DNA from: Lunularia cruciata | Taxonomy: Eukaryota > Streptophyta > Marchantiopsida > Lunulariales > Lunulariaceae | Direction of reading: 5' to 3' | Length of the DNA: 64,000 nt | Assembly: GCA_948567375.1 (NCBI GenBank) | Contig: OX419756.1 | Location: forward strand, 70,260,333-70,324,332 | In this document: in pieces, positions 20,780 to 30,600 of the stretch | How the letters are laid out: every line of letters starts with the position of its first letter | How positions within the stretch are numbered: position 1 is the stretch's first letter | Made by a program: the position numbers and the translations under genes | Notes under the pieces: model-generated | Databases searched by the model: none | What the model was told of the DNA's origin: nothing | The model's input: the letters and a program-made list of their open reading frames with translations, nothing else

Positions 20780-21680
20780 TCAAAATCTCCTACTAGGATT
20801 CTTTGTTTCCTTGATCATTTTGTTCCACAAACTCCATCTGGGCAACTTGTCAAGGTCACCCATTCCTAAGTGGACATTCAGCAATGCAATGTCCAACTTG
20901 GCGACAGTAAAAGCAACCTCCATTTTGTTGTAATCTTTCTCTATCTGCTGTGCCAAGTGGTCTTTGTTAGATAGCATCAATCTCCATTGGTACCGGTTCT
21001 TCCGCTCGTGGTACTGGTAGGCTTTGTGTAGGTCAAGGTCGAGACCAAGGAATCAAAACACTTAGCCAATTGCATGGCTTCTTCTACATTTTGTGGCTCC
21101 CGCATGGTCACCTCCAATTTGGTTTGTGACTTCAATCCTCGCACAAATCGATCCAGAACTTCACCTTCTTGGATATTTGGAATCTGCATGATGATGTTTT
21201 GAAATTGTGTGATGTAGCTTCTCACTGAACCAATCTGCTTCAACTCCGCCAATTTATCTCGTGCGGCTCGGGTGGCATTTATAGTTTGAAATTGACCAAG
21301 TATTGCATGTTTGAATTCTGCCCATATCAAAATTGGTGTAACAACTTGTCGTTCAGCTCTTTCTACTCGAAATTGCCACCAAAGTTTTGCCACACCATCC
21401 AATTGGCTAAAAGCCAAGAGAATTTGTTTCCGCTTGTCTTGAAGATTGGTGGCTTCAAAGTAACGTTCGCAATCAAACACAAAATTCTCCACTGTGCCTG
21501 GAAGATTCTTGCCTTCAAACACCTTGGGTTTCGGAAATCGAATGTGATCTTCTCCATCTCAAACTGGCGCTCTATCTATTTGTTCTCATTGTTGCTGGTC
21601 TTGTTCATCCAACAATCGAGTAAGATGCTCAATTTGTTGTTGCATTGCAAGGATAACATCCGGTATTGCCACCATCGCTA
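20780..21680 (-). pseudogene. A2 gag
   Basis: The capsid part is open from 21522 to 20977 (VFEGKNLPGTVENFVFDCER, LDGVAKLWWQFRVERAE, VRSYITQFQNIIMQIPNIQE, LDRFVRGLK). The N-terminal coil (AIPDVILAMQQQIEHL) lies upstream, broken by a TAG and a frameshift as in A1. A zinc knuckle of the CFYCRQVGHCIAEC type follows at about 20870-20930 in another frame. Confidence 0.82.
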
Positions 21681-21933
21681 CTACTCTATTCCACTACCCT
21701 CAATTTATCTAATTGATTAACACATAGATACAACACGTCCATCGTTCTCCTTAAGTTACAACTGGAAGTATCAAGGGTTCCTCTAACACGGTGATCATAT
21801 GTAGAAAATCCTATCCAAAGCGCAAGGTGATGAATTGTGTGAAATGATGCTTTGGTAATATCTAGACATGAAAGTCCCAATGGTTTGGCAGAAGTGGATT
21901 TGGTGGTCCATAAATTCCATCCATCCCATTCTT

Positions 21934-21945
21934 GCTCTGATACCA
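21934..21945 (-). promoter_or_regulatory. Primer binding site of A2 (tRNA-iMet type)
   Basis: GCTCTGATACCA on the plus strand is TGGTATCAGAGC on the element strand, one base from the LTR. Confidence 0.92.
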
Positions 21946-21946
21946 A

Positions 21947-22356
21947 TGTAACAGACCAAAATCGAGGAGAGAAATAGGAGAATGGAAACTCACATTGGGA
22001 CACTTGAATGAGGGAAAACTCCAAATGCCTAGCATGAGCTTCGGCTTTGGTATTTATAGGTAGCATACAAGACCCATGAAGCTTCTCAAGAAGCTTCCTT
22101 GAGCCGCTTTCTTGGAGTGCAAACCAAGTTAACTAGGAAGCTTCCTTCTAGAAGCTGTCTACTTGGAGTGCAAGCTAAGCTAGTTAGAAGCTTCTAGAAG
22201 CTTCCTTCTAGAAGCTACCTGCTTAGGGCGCAAGTTAACTAGTTAGGAAGCTTCCCAAGAAGCTTCTTAGATACTTCTAGAATATTCTAGGCTATTTTGT
22301 CTTATTATCTTTTTTGTAAGCCCGACTAACTTCATTGCTAAACTCCATATGTTACA
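21947..22356 (-). repeat. Right (5') LTR of A2
   Basis: It is 410 bp. It holds the four-unit GAA/TTC motif at 22187-22204 and a CTATAAATACC TATA region near 22045-22060 on the minus strand. The target duplication TTGAA follows at 22357-22361. Confidence 0.92.
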
Positions 22357-23789
22357 TTGAAGAACATAATGAAAATACAATTCTTGTTATCTTTTGATGA
22401 GTTGTATAGTTGATATGCATACTTTTGGGGAGAAGATTGGATGCATTGCACCCAAAAGTTATCCTCAAAGAAGCTTCATCCTCACACTATTAGAAACCAA
22501 AAATACCATAGACTCAATCTGCATACCACCAAAAAGACTCCTAAAATGTATCCTTGTTCCAAAAAGTTTTTTTTATGTAGTCTATGATTTGGATGAAATA
22601 CATTATCACTAACAAAATCACCTTTGAGTCTCTCATTCACAAAAACACCTCATCATTTATTCATAATGAACTTTGGATCACCTAGCTTTATACCTCCTAC
22701 TATCACATGGGCAAAAGAAGCCTAATATACAGCCATCTTTCAACACCTCAACTAAAAGATAGGTAGGCAAAAGTTGGTAGTTCTATTGAAGAGATGTTAG
22801 CTTGATATATTTATTATAGCTAGCACTTTAATTGCATTGAACATGATTTATTGCCAAAAATTTGTTTGGATGCGCCTATAGTAGTCCACTCTACCTCTTT
22901 ACATTCATATTTTTCTTTTTTTATTTCTTACTTATAAGTTTGATCATATTTAGAGAAGATTAGAGTTAGGAGATAGGATTAGGTGGTTTTAATTTAGCCT
23001 AGAAGGAAAGTAAAGCATGGAAGTAAGAAATAGTAGGAAGGAAGAGTCAAAAGACATTGTGCCCAAAAAAGTTTTTCATGAGTGTGAGGCCTAGTGAAGG
23101 CATTTCCCTTAATCATACTTGTGGATACAAAGAGGACCTTTAGGTTGGGATTTTTTTCCCAATAGAGTATTCCTTGATACCTTTGGCCACAAACACCTTC
23201 AGCTTCATACACCTTTGGCCAAAAATAAAATCTACCATGGAGGCCTTCAGCACATAAGTTAGTTACCTATGTTTGTAACTAGACAATCAAGTATTGCCAC
23301 TTGTATCAAAGAACTGATTTTCATAACCATTTGTAGTTGTGGCATTTCTCAAATGTGGTAATCACAATGGCTCACCTCTAATGCTTGCCAAATTTTTGAG
23401 TGGTTGAGTACAAGATATAAATTCAAGGCTTTGCAAGGAAGTGAAGTTCAATTATTGAAATTCATGCAAGCCTTGTCAAGTAGTTTGAGAGAACAAGATA
23501 GACTTCATGTCAGAACAAGATCACCTAAAGGCAAAAGCACATTTCACAAGAGTAGAATGAGAGATTGGGTAAGTGGTTGATTGGGAGGACTTGAGTGAGA
23601 ATGAATTTGGGGATAAGCACAAATTAAGTACCACAATAAGAACCTTGGAAATAAGATATCACCCTAAAAACACAAGGCATTACCTACAATGAACTTGAGG
23701 TTATATGTAGGGTAGAAATTGTAAACTACTACTATGTCAAGTACTTAATCACAAAATAGATGTAGTTCATGTTGTGGAATTGGGAGTTT
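22357..23789. other. AT-rich non-coding stretch between A2 and C1
   Basis: I find no convincing reading frame or domain here. The right flank of the A2 target site and the left flank of the C1 target site fall in it. It may be an old decayed repeat. Confidence 0.6.
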
Positions 23790-24599
23790 TGTGACAACCC
23801 GGCAAATATCACTTTTGCGGTAACCGGGTAAGTAAAGTTTGTTCCCGCAAAGATACGATTCAGAATTGGTCAAATAGTAACTTGTAGTCAACAAAGTCAA
23901 ATAGTAACTTGTAGTTCTTCTTGATTGCTTCTTTAATCTCATAGGTAGAAACTACACCCAGAAGAGAGTAACAAGCACTAACTCGCAGTCTTGTCACAAA
24001 TTCACACTCCTTAATCACAACTCCATCAATTCTTTCCAAACAATCTTGATTGTGATGATTCAAGCTCTCCCAAAAATGCCACTTCACTTCAAAACAACTT
24101 TGCCTTAGAATTGTGTTCCACCCCTCCACTGAAGGCACAACTTCCTTGATCAAAATTGCTTCACATCAACACTATGCTACACTCACAAATGCAAAATACT
24201 ACCAACACTATAATTCCTCTCAGATCTGTCAAGGCATTGCTTTGATTGCACTTCACTCAAGATCAGACACATAGAATGAAGATCAAGGCTATTGAATCCA
24301 ACATCCAACAAGCACATTGACTTGCACTTCAAAATTCTCCACACACTCACAAACATAGACACAAAGTTGATACTCAGAATCAAGCTTAAGTGACGAGCAC
24401 TGCTTCACAGCACTTTGCTTTATCTATTCTCAGAATTATGAGCACTAAACAACATCTGACTGCGAATGCCACTCTTAAATAGTGAAGAAATTGATAGTTA
24501 TCTTCCTAATGTACCTCTTCCTAACAACTCTACAAACCTGTAGATCCAAAATGACAATGCACCTCTTCATATCTGCCTATTCACATCTCAAATTGGTTA

Positions 24600-25424
24600 C
24601 TAATCTGATCCAATGTCTACTTCTTCCTCGGCTTTCAAACCCAAACCCGAAGTAACTTCACTTCCTACTGCTCTGTCCTCGGGTTTCATAATTCCTACAT
24701 CTTCTACCAGATCTAACAATTCTCTTTCCTGATTTGACATTTCACTAGTGGGTAATCTATATAACTCCTTATTTGCTGACCCACCCTTCTTTGATGTCTC
24801 CAATGGTAACTCCAAAGACATCTGCACTCCTACTTCATCTACTTTGGGTTTTACTCTAATGTCTTTCTGAAGTTTATCTATCTCTAACTTCACTAGATCT
24901 AATCTAATCATGATATTGTCATCGACTTCCAATATCTTCCTATCTACCCGAGTTCTGAGACTAATTAACAAAGCATTCAAGTCTGTATCCTTTGCATGTC
25001 TCTTCCTCGTCTCCTGCACCAACAACTTCAACCCGTGCAGCCTCGTCTCTTCAATACAAACACTGGCCTCTGTACTCAGCATTGCATTCATCTTGATTAT
25101 GATCTCCTTCAATGGCTCCAATCTCATCTTCCTTTCACGCTCCCAATCTGCAAGCCAATCTTCCATGTACATTGCCAACTCTGCCTTGAACTCGGCTTTC
25201 ATAGTTTCCTTCTCCTTCTCCTTTTGCACAATCTTCTCCTCTTGATTACGAAGTAACTCTCGTAATCTCTTTTCTTCCCTATATCTCATTGTCAACTCCC
25301 ATTGCCACAGTTGCTTCTTCTCTTCTACACTCTCTTTCACTCTATCAAGCTCTTGTTCCTTCTCTGCTACCCTTCTCTGAACTAGCATTCTCCTCTTCCC
25401 TTGCCTTGCTTGGACCCGCTTCAC
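24600..25424 (-). CDS. C1 left LTR: coiled-coil reading frame, C-terminal part
   Basis: An open frame of 274 codons with a heptad-like, highly charged sequence: VAEKEQELDRVKESVEEKKQ, EEKIVQKEKEKETMKAEFKA, LAMYMEDWLADWERERKMRL, ending VDIGSD. It is the counterpart of 33639-34547 in the other LTR, with the same stop position. A coiled coil is evident. I do not recognise a family. It is encoded inside the LTR on the same strand as gag-pol. The upstream junction is a deletion relative to the right LTR. Confidence 0.7.
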   Translation of the reverse strand: MKRVQARQGKRRMLVQRRVAEKEQELDRVKESVEEKKQLWQWELTMRYREEKRLRELLRNQEEKIVQKEKEKETMKAEFKAELAMYMEDWLADWERERKMRLEPLKEIIIKMNAMLSTEASVCIEETRLHGLKLLVQETRKRHAKDTDLNALLISLRTRVDRKILEVDDNIMIRLDLVKLEIDKLQKDIRVKPKVDEVGVQMSLELPLETSKKGGSANKELYRLPTSEMSNQERELLDLVEDVGIMKPEDRAVGSEVTSGLGLKAEEEVDIGSD

Positions 25425-25455
25425 ACTTTGCCTTGCGTCTCGACTAAACTCCCCT

Positions 25456-26249
25456 CTAAATTGTAATCTTCTTCTCCTCCGGTTTGGGTATCTTGTCCTC
25501 CAACTTCACATTATTCTCTTCCTTGAGCTCCACCCAAACTTCTTCTTCTTCTGCTGCAGGTCCCATCGTCATCTCTCCACCTTCATCGCTATCACTACTT
25601 GTATCCCCACTTTGTAGCATGAGCTCAGGTTCCTCCTCGTGTTTCGAGTCTTTGGACTTGCACTCGGCTTTGCCTTCCGAGTCTTCTTCTGATGACGCAA
25701 TCACCACCATACCTTTCCTCGGGTTTCCTCTCCTGGTGTTTGAAGGTCTTGTCTTCTCTATATCTTCACCTTCTCCTTGTTGACTCCGCTTCTTTGACTT
25801 TGGAGTACTCACTTCTACCTGCGCATTCTTCTCCATCTGTGCGTAGTACTCATCAATGTTTTGGATTTGAAGAATATATTGTTGCTCCTCTGCGTTGACT
25901 TCTCTTCTCAAGTTGGGATGAAAGTGAGACACCATTCTGCTGCGCTCTGCCGAATTGAGCAAATTCAACCCAAGGTAGAACTTACGTTCCAATTCCACGC
26001 CAAGAATGTGATCCAAAATTGGCTCAAAACTTCTATCCTTGCAATCACATCTAACCTCCGAATTGCATGATTTCTCACTATGAATTTGGAGTTCTTCTTT
26101 CCTCTTCCCATCTTTCCTTCTTCCTCATTGCCTCTTGGTTTAACTCTCTCAAATTCTCCTCTACATACTAGCGCGTCTTCAAGTTTACTTTCCTTCCCAT
26201 GATCTCCTGCAAGACAACTCCTCAACGGCAAAGGAAAATTTCTCGACAT
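25456..26249 (-). pseudogene. C1 left LTR: reading frame, N-terminal and acidic parts
   Basis: Starting from a true ATG at 26249, the frame reads MSRNFPLPLRSCLAGDHGKE, RRLDVIARIEVLSQFWITFL, then loses frame near 25970 because of a 463-bp deletion relative to the other LTR. The second piece contains ERSRMVSHFHPNLRREV, EEQQYILQIQNIDEYYAQME and an acidic serine-rich stretch (ASSEEDSEGKAECKSKD). It ends at a TAG (KKITI stop) that is also present in the right LTR. Confidence 0.65.
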
Positions 26250-26656
26250 TGCTTTGTCATTAGCCCAATTTTTATAGAGTCACGCCTTCTTTGTCTCTCT
26301 TCAATTTGAGTTTCTACCAAGAAATCACACCTCTTGCATGCGTTTGTCACTATCAAGTGTACTTCACGCGTATGGCCGCCAGTTTTTGAACGGTCCCTTC
26401 TTGAATTTCTTGCCCCGAAGAAGGTTGTTACCCTATCTTCACCTTGGGTTGAGCTCCCCCCGATACGAAGACTTCTTACTTCAGGTTGTATGCTAACAGG
26501 GCAAGTCCGAGTACTTCACCTTATGACCCAAAGCCATGTTACCTCGGGTTTCATCCTGAAGACTCTTTTCTTTGCCTTCTTTGGCCATACAGGCACAATC
26601 CGACTTCTCTATACACTTCTTCTTCTCCATTTCAAAAAAAAAATGTGGGTACCACA

Positions 26657-26675
26657 TACCTCCTCCCTCAAATGT
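26657..26675 (-). promoter_or_regulatory. Polypurine tract of C1
   Basis: The element strand reads TTTGAGGGAGGAGGTA directly before TGTGGTACCC, the 3' LTR start. Confidence 0.82.
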
Positions 26676-26730
26676 GAGCGTTCCCGTGAACATAGAACTT
26701 GGGTGTCTTAGAGACTTCCGAGTCTATGGT

Positions 26731-27900
26731 CTAATATCTCCAAACTCTCCACCCGTTTACTCGAGTGGCAAAAGGATTGCCCTCCAAGTCTACAAGCTGC
26801 ATGGACCCATTTTCATAAAGATGAAGAACTTGATAGGGCTCCATCCATCTCAAATGCAACTTGCCTGGAAAAAATATTTGGCGATTGTCATATAATAAAA
26901 CCAAATCTCCTTTGTGCACAAACATAACCTTGATATGCTTATCATGCCTGACCTTCCTCTGTGCTTGTACTTCCTTCATGGTTTGCATTGCATCGTCTCT
27001 TTTCTCTTCTAACCACATTGGTTGATGGATCCAAAGATCCTGACTTTCTTCCTCCGACAGTCGTTCTTCGCAAAGAATCAGATATGTTAGTACTTCAAAT
27101 TCAACAAGTAGTATGGGATGCAAGCCATATGTCAAGAAGTATGGGGTTTGTTTGGTTGTAATCTTTTCTGTTGTTTGATATGCAGCTATTGTTTGATGTT
27201 GTTTGATATTGTTTGAATACAGCTAATACTTTCATACCCTAATCATAAGCATAATTGACAATCACCTTATTCAAAATTTTGCACAGTAAACCCTAAACCC
27301 ATTCGCCTTTTCCCTTAAGCCATTTGCTTTTGGGTTATAAGGAGTCATCTTCTGATGTTTAATCTGAAAGTACTTGGTTAATGCCTCCATTACAGAGTTC
27401 AAAAAGTGTGTCCCTTGGTCACTGACCAATTCCAGAAGGCACCCATATCGAGAGATGATGTTTCAAAAGAAAAATTCTACCACAGTTGTGGCATCATCTC
27501 TGCGAGTTGCTTCAGCTTTGACCATCTTGGTAGCATAGTCAGTGCAAACCAAAATGTATCGCTTTCTTGTGACTCGGGTCACTAGTTGAATGGGACCCAC
27601 AAAATCAATTCCCCATTTCTCAAATGAGGCCAAAGGCAAAAATTGGTCTCAAAGGCCATTGAGAAGTAGCCATTGGCTTCCTCGTTCTTTGACAAGCATC
27701 ACAACTTTGGATATGAGCATACGTGTCTTTGTACATCATAGGCCACTAATACCCCGCCAAAAGAATCTTCTTTACAGTATTCTTCAGAGCATAGCGTCCG
27801 CCCGATGTAAAGATTCAATCACTCCCCCTACTTCGTATGACTCCAAGCATCACCGAAGTACTTCGTCTTTGCCCATCTTGAATAGAATTCTGTGTTTGAG
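26731..27900 (-). pseudogene. C1 integrase
   Basis: Reading the minus strand in several frames gives the zinc finger end CDACQRTRKP (about 27690), the core Asp of a GIDFVGP segment (near 27605), VSDQGTHFLNSVMEAL (second Asp, near 27415), a PYNPKANG-type third box with its Glu (near 27330), and an open C-terminal frame from 27135 to 26731 (TYGLHPILLVEFEVLT, KVRHDKHIKVMFVHKGDLVL, GKLHLRWMEPYQVLHLYENG). The C-terminal piece has the GDLVLLYD barrel usual in this lineage. There is no chromodomain, as expected for Athila-like elements. The core is broken by stops. Confidence 0.82.
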
Positions 27901-28179
27901 CTAGTACGGCCCCATTTTCCTGAGAAAGACTGCCCTCTGCTCCGGGTCCATCCCTTCAAGACAATAGAGAGTATGTAGATAATGATATTCTACTGCATAC
28001 CTCGTACTTTGCATTGCTGTTAATTGATATAACTCTTTGTCAGGGAACCGATCGTCAATTTCCCACTCCTAGTCTTGAGTTTCTAACTTGGATAGGAAGT
28101 CCGCATTCAAATGCAAAGCTCCCTTCCTTACTTATACAATATATGTGAATTCTTGTAACAACAAGATCCATCTTGCAAT

Positions 28180-28760
28180 TCACCCGGATAAATCTGCCTT
28201 CTTGACCAAATGTTGCAATGCGTAATGGTCAACATAGAAGACAAACTTGTATCCCAGCAGGTAGTGGTGAAATTTCTTGCATGCATACACCATCCCGAGT
28301 GCTTCTCTTTCAATTGTCGAATAATTCTTTTTAGAAACTGAAAGTTGTCGGCTGGCATAATACACCGGGTAGTCCTTCTTCTTCTCGTCCTTTTGACTTA
28401 AGACGACACCAATGGCCATGGATGAAGTGTCCACATATACATGAAAAGGGACGTCCCAATTCAAGGCCCTCATAACTAGAGCTTCAACCAGCTTCTTCTT
28501 CAACACTTGGAAAGCTTCTTCTTGATTTGCTTCCCACAAATAGTCTTCAGATTTCTTTAGAAGCTTTGTAAGGGGTGCAGCAAGCACCACATAATTTGAC
28601 ACAAAGCGTCTGTAGTATCCGACATGTCCCAAGAAGGCTCTTAGCTCTCGGATGTTCTTTGGGGATTCCAAAGCTGCAATTACTTTAACCTTCTTGACAT
28701 CGACTTCAATACCTTGGCTTGACACCCGATGCCCACAAGAATTCCCTCCTTCATTGCAAA
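28180..28760 (-). CDS. C1 RNase H
   Basis: The minus-strand open frame includes HRVSSQGIEVDVKKVKVIAA, LRAFLGHVGYYRRFVSNYVV, then RNase H: VPFHVYVDTSSMAIGVVLSQ, YYASRQLSVSKKNYSTIERE, ALGMVYACKKFHHYLLGYKF, VFYVDHYALQHLV. The D, E and D positions of the active site can be seen. It joins the reverse transcriptase at 28760-29297 through a frameshift. Confidence 0.85.
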
Positions 28761-29297
28761 GAAGCATTTCTCCGGGTGTAATGACAAGCCGACAAAATGA
28801 CACCTTTCAAAAGTTTGGCAAAGGTAATCTAAATGTACATTTCTTTGCCCAAACACACAAAAATCATCAATGAAGACTTCCAGAAATTTGCATAGGAAAT
28901 CTTTGAAGATTGAATTCATCATCCGTTGGAAAGTAGCGGGAGCATTACACAACCCAAAGGGCATTTGATTGTAAGCAAAAGTGCCCCAATCAGTCATGAA
29001 TGTGGTTTTATCCTTGTCTTCTTCTTGAATGGATACTTGATTGTACCCTGAAATTCCATCAAGAAAGCTATAACAAGGGTGACCAGCTACTTGATCTAGA
29101 ATTGTATTGGTAAAAGGCAAGGGATGATGATCCTTCCGTGTGACTGCGTTCACTTTACGGAAGTCTTGGCACACTCGGATCTTCCCTGTCTTCTTCTTCA
29201 GGACAATGACAATGGGGGAGACCCATTCACTGCTTAAGACAAGGAAGATGATTCCGGCCCTTAAGTACTTGTTGATTTCATCTTTCACCAAAAGCAA
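28680..29297 (-). CDS. C1 reverse transcriptase
   Basis: An open minus-strand frame of 205 codons: EINKYLRAGIIFLVLSSEWV, KTGKIRVCQDFRKVNAVTRK, DHHPLPFTNTILDQ, YSFLDGISGYNQVSI (first Asp), MPFGLCNAPATFQRMMNSIF, LEVFIDDFCVFGQRN (DD pair). The wording around the palm follows Athila rather than Tat or chromoviruses. The N-terminal fingers are mostly present. All catalytic Asp are kept. Confidence 0.88.
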   Translation of the reverse strand: MLLVKDEINKYLRAGIIFLVLSSEWVSPIVIVLKKKTGKIRVCQDFRKVNAVTRKDHHPLPFTNTILDQVAGHPCYSFLDGISGYNQVSIQEEDKDKTTFMTDWGTFAYNQMPFGLCNAPATFQRMMNSIFKDFLCKFLEVFIDDFCVFGQRNVHLDYLCQTFERCHFVGLSLHPEKCFFAMKEGILVGIGCQAKVLKSMSRRLK

Positions 29298-29369
29298 GTT
29301 CAGGCGGTATTGTCTCTACCAAACCAAAACCGCACCTTCAACCAGATCAATCCGGTGTTCTCCAAATTC

Positions 29370-30569
29370 TCATGGAATACCCGACATTTGATTGATAGAC
29401 CAGGCAAATACATCTTGGAATTCTATGAATAGTGTAGTGTATCTTGCCAACTCTTCCGAAGTGATTGTCTTCAAAAATTTTAAAATTTTACCTTCAGTCA
29501 AGACAACATCTTGACAGTCATCGGGGTTGATGACTCCTTCAATGTAGCTTACTTGCCTTAACCCGAGGCGAGCTGCCATCAAACCCCCTTCCTCCAAGTC
29601 AGGTTCACCTGAGGCGAGGTCATATGGATCTTTGTCTTCAACATCCACCTCGTAGTATTCCAAGTAGTTACCTTGGACTTCATCTTCGGATTTGTTTGAG
29701 GACAAAGACGATGAGTCTTTGGATTTGTCCTCTTCTTCTGACAAACTTGTTTCCCCAAGATGGGGAACTTTTGTCCAACTCACAATCACCAGCTTCTGAT
29801 CTTTGGAAAAAATGTCCTTGAATTGTAACTTTTGCTGATGCCAATCCACCACAACTTGGGCATTGTACAACCAGGGTCTTCCGATCAACAGAGGGTAACC
29901 AGTCTTTGTCAATGGTTGCAACACAATGTAATTTAACTTGAAGGGCACTCCTCCAATGATTGTGGTAATATTTGGCAGCATGCCCAAAGGCCGTCTCTTG
30001 GTTTGGTCTGCAAATTTCAAGACTCGAGGTATTGGCTCAAACATATGATACCCCAGTCGATTTGCAGTATCCTCGGTCATGACATTCACACCGGAACCCA
30101 AATCAATGGGTATCGATATGATCATGCATCCTGTAATCTCCGCTTCAACCTCGGGAGATCCTAGATCTTCTTGTTCAATATGATAGATAGCGGGCAAGTC
30201 CTTCTTTGACATTGACCTCACCTTCTTAAGGGTTGAATTCAGCTGCTTCTTGTACAGCTTGTTGTCTTCCCACAATTGCTTGAATGTAACATTGGCATTT
30301 GTGGCTGCCAAATCCGCTACAATATTGTATTGGGGTACTCCTCCCAATTTGACCATCTTCGACTTTGGCTTTGGGTTTGAAGTCTCTCCATGTTCCATTT
30401 TGACTTCAAGATGTTTCAAAATGGTGACGGGATTGCTAGTGGTCTTAACCCGAGGTTCCTTGGGTTGGCCTACCTCGGCTTGGCCCACCTCGGCTTGGAT
30501 CAGACCCTTTACTTCGGATTGGATGTCCGCCTGAAAAATTGGAGGCTTTGTCTTTGTCTCCTCCTCCAA
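29370..30569 (-). CDS. C1 protease region with connecting segments
   Basis: An open minus-strand frame of about 399 codons. The first 130 residues are charged linker from gag. The protease centre is MIISIPIDLGSGVNVMTEDT, where the catalytic triplet is D-L-G, the normal form in Athila-like elements, followed by GYPLLIGRPWLYNAQVVVDW. The rest is an acidic spacer (LSEEEDKSKDSSSLSSNKSE) and a conserved entry to reverse transcriptase (LFIEFQDVFAWSINQMSGIP). This is among the best preserved pieces of C1. Confidence 0.85.
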   Translation of the reverse strand: MEEETKTKPPIFQADIQSEVKGLIQAEVGQAEVGQPKEPRVKTTSNPVTILKHLEVKMEHGETSNPKPKSKMVKLGGVPQYNIVADLAATNANVTFKQLWEDNKLYKKQLNSTLKKVRSMSKKDLPAIYHIEQEDLGSPEVEAEITGCMIISIPIDLGSGVNVMTEDTANRLGYHMFEPIPRVLKFADQTKRRPLGMLPNITTIIGGVPFKLNYIVLQPLTKTGYPLLIGRPWLYNAQVVVDWHQQKLQFKDIFSKDQKLVIVSWTKVPHLGETSLSEEEDKSKDSSSLSSNKSEDEVQGNYLEYYEVDVEDKDPYDLASGEPDLEEGGLMAARLGLRQVSYIEGVINPDDCQDVVLTEGKILKFLKTITSEELARYTTLFIEFQDVFAWSINQMSGIP

Positions 30570-30600
30570 ACTTAGTTCCCGAGTTCTGAGTAGTGCCTCC

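Larger units (their letters stand above)
16750..22356 (-). mobile_element. A2: family A chromovirus, minus strand
   Basis: This is a full-length element of the same family as A1. The left (3') LTR is 16750-17163 and the right (5') LTR 21947-22356; both have the GAAGCTTC-rich U3. The target duplication TTGAA is perfect (16745-16749 and 22357-22361). A primer site lies at 21934-21945. The internal order on the minus strand is gag, protease, reverse transcriptase, RNase H, integrase, chromodomain. The LTRs differ at more positions and by small indels than those of A1, so A2 is older. Many frames are open in different places than in A1, which helps to date stops. Confidence 0.95.
23790..26656 (-). 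repeat. Left (3') LTR of C1, 2.87 kb
   Basis: It is bounded by TGTGACAACCC and GGTACCACA on the plus strand. It matches the right LTR along its length but lacks two segments of about 465 bp each, corresponding to right-LTR bases about 35487-35949 and 34416-34880. It contains three pieces of the LTR reading frame. Confidence 0.93.

Noticed and set aside
24910-25245. Plus-strand frames through the C1 LTR coding region (also 33949-34284)
   Set aside because: They are the serine and leucine rich shadow of the charged coiled-coil frame on the minus strand.
26334-26711. Frames around the C1 left LTR start
   Set aside because: They cross the LTR boundary and polypurine tract and show no conserved residues.
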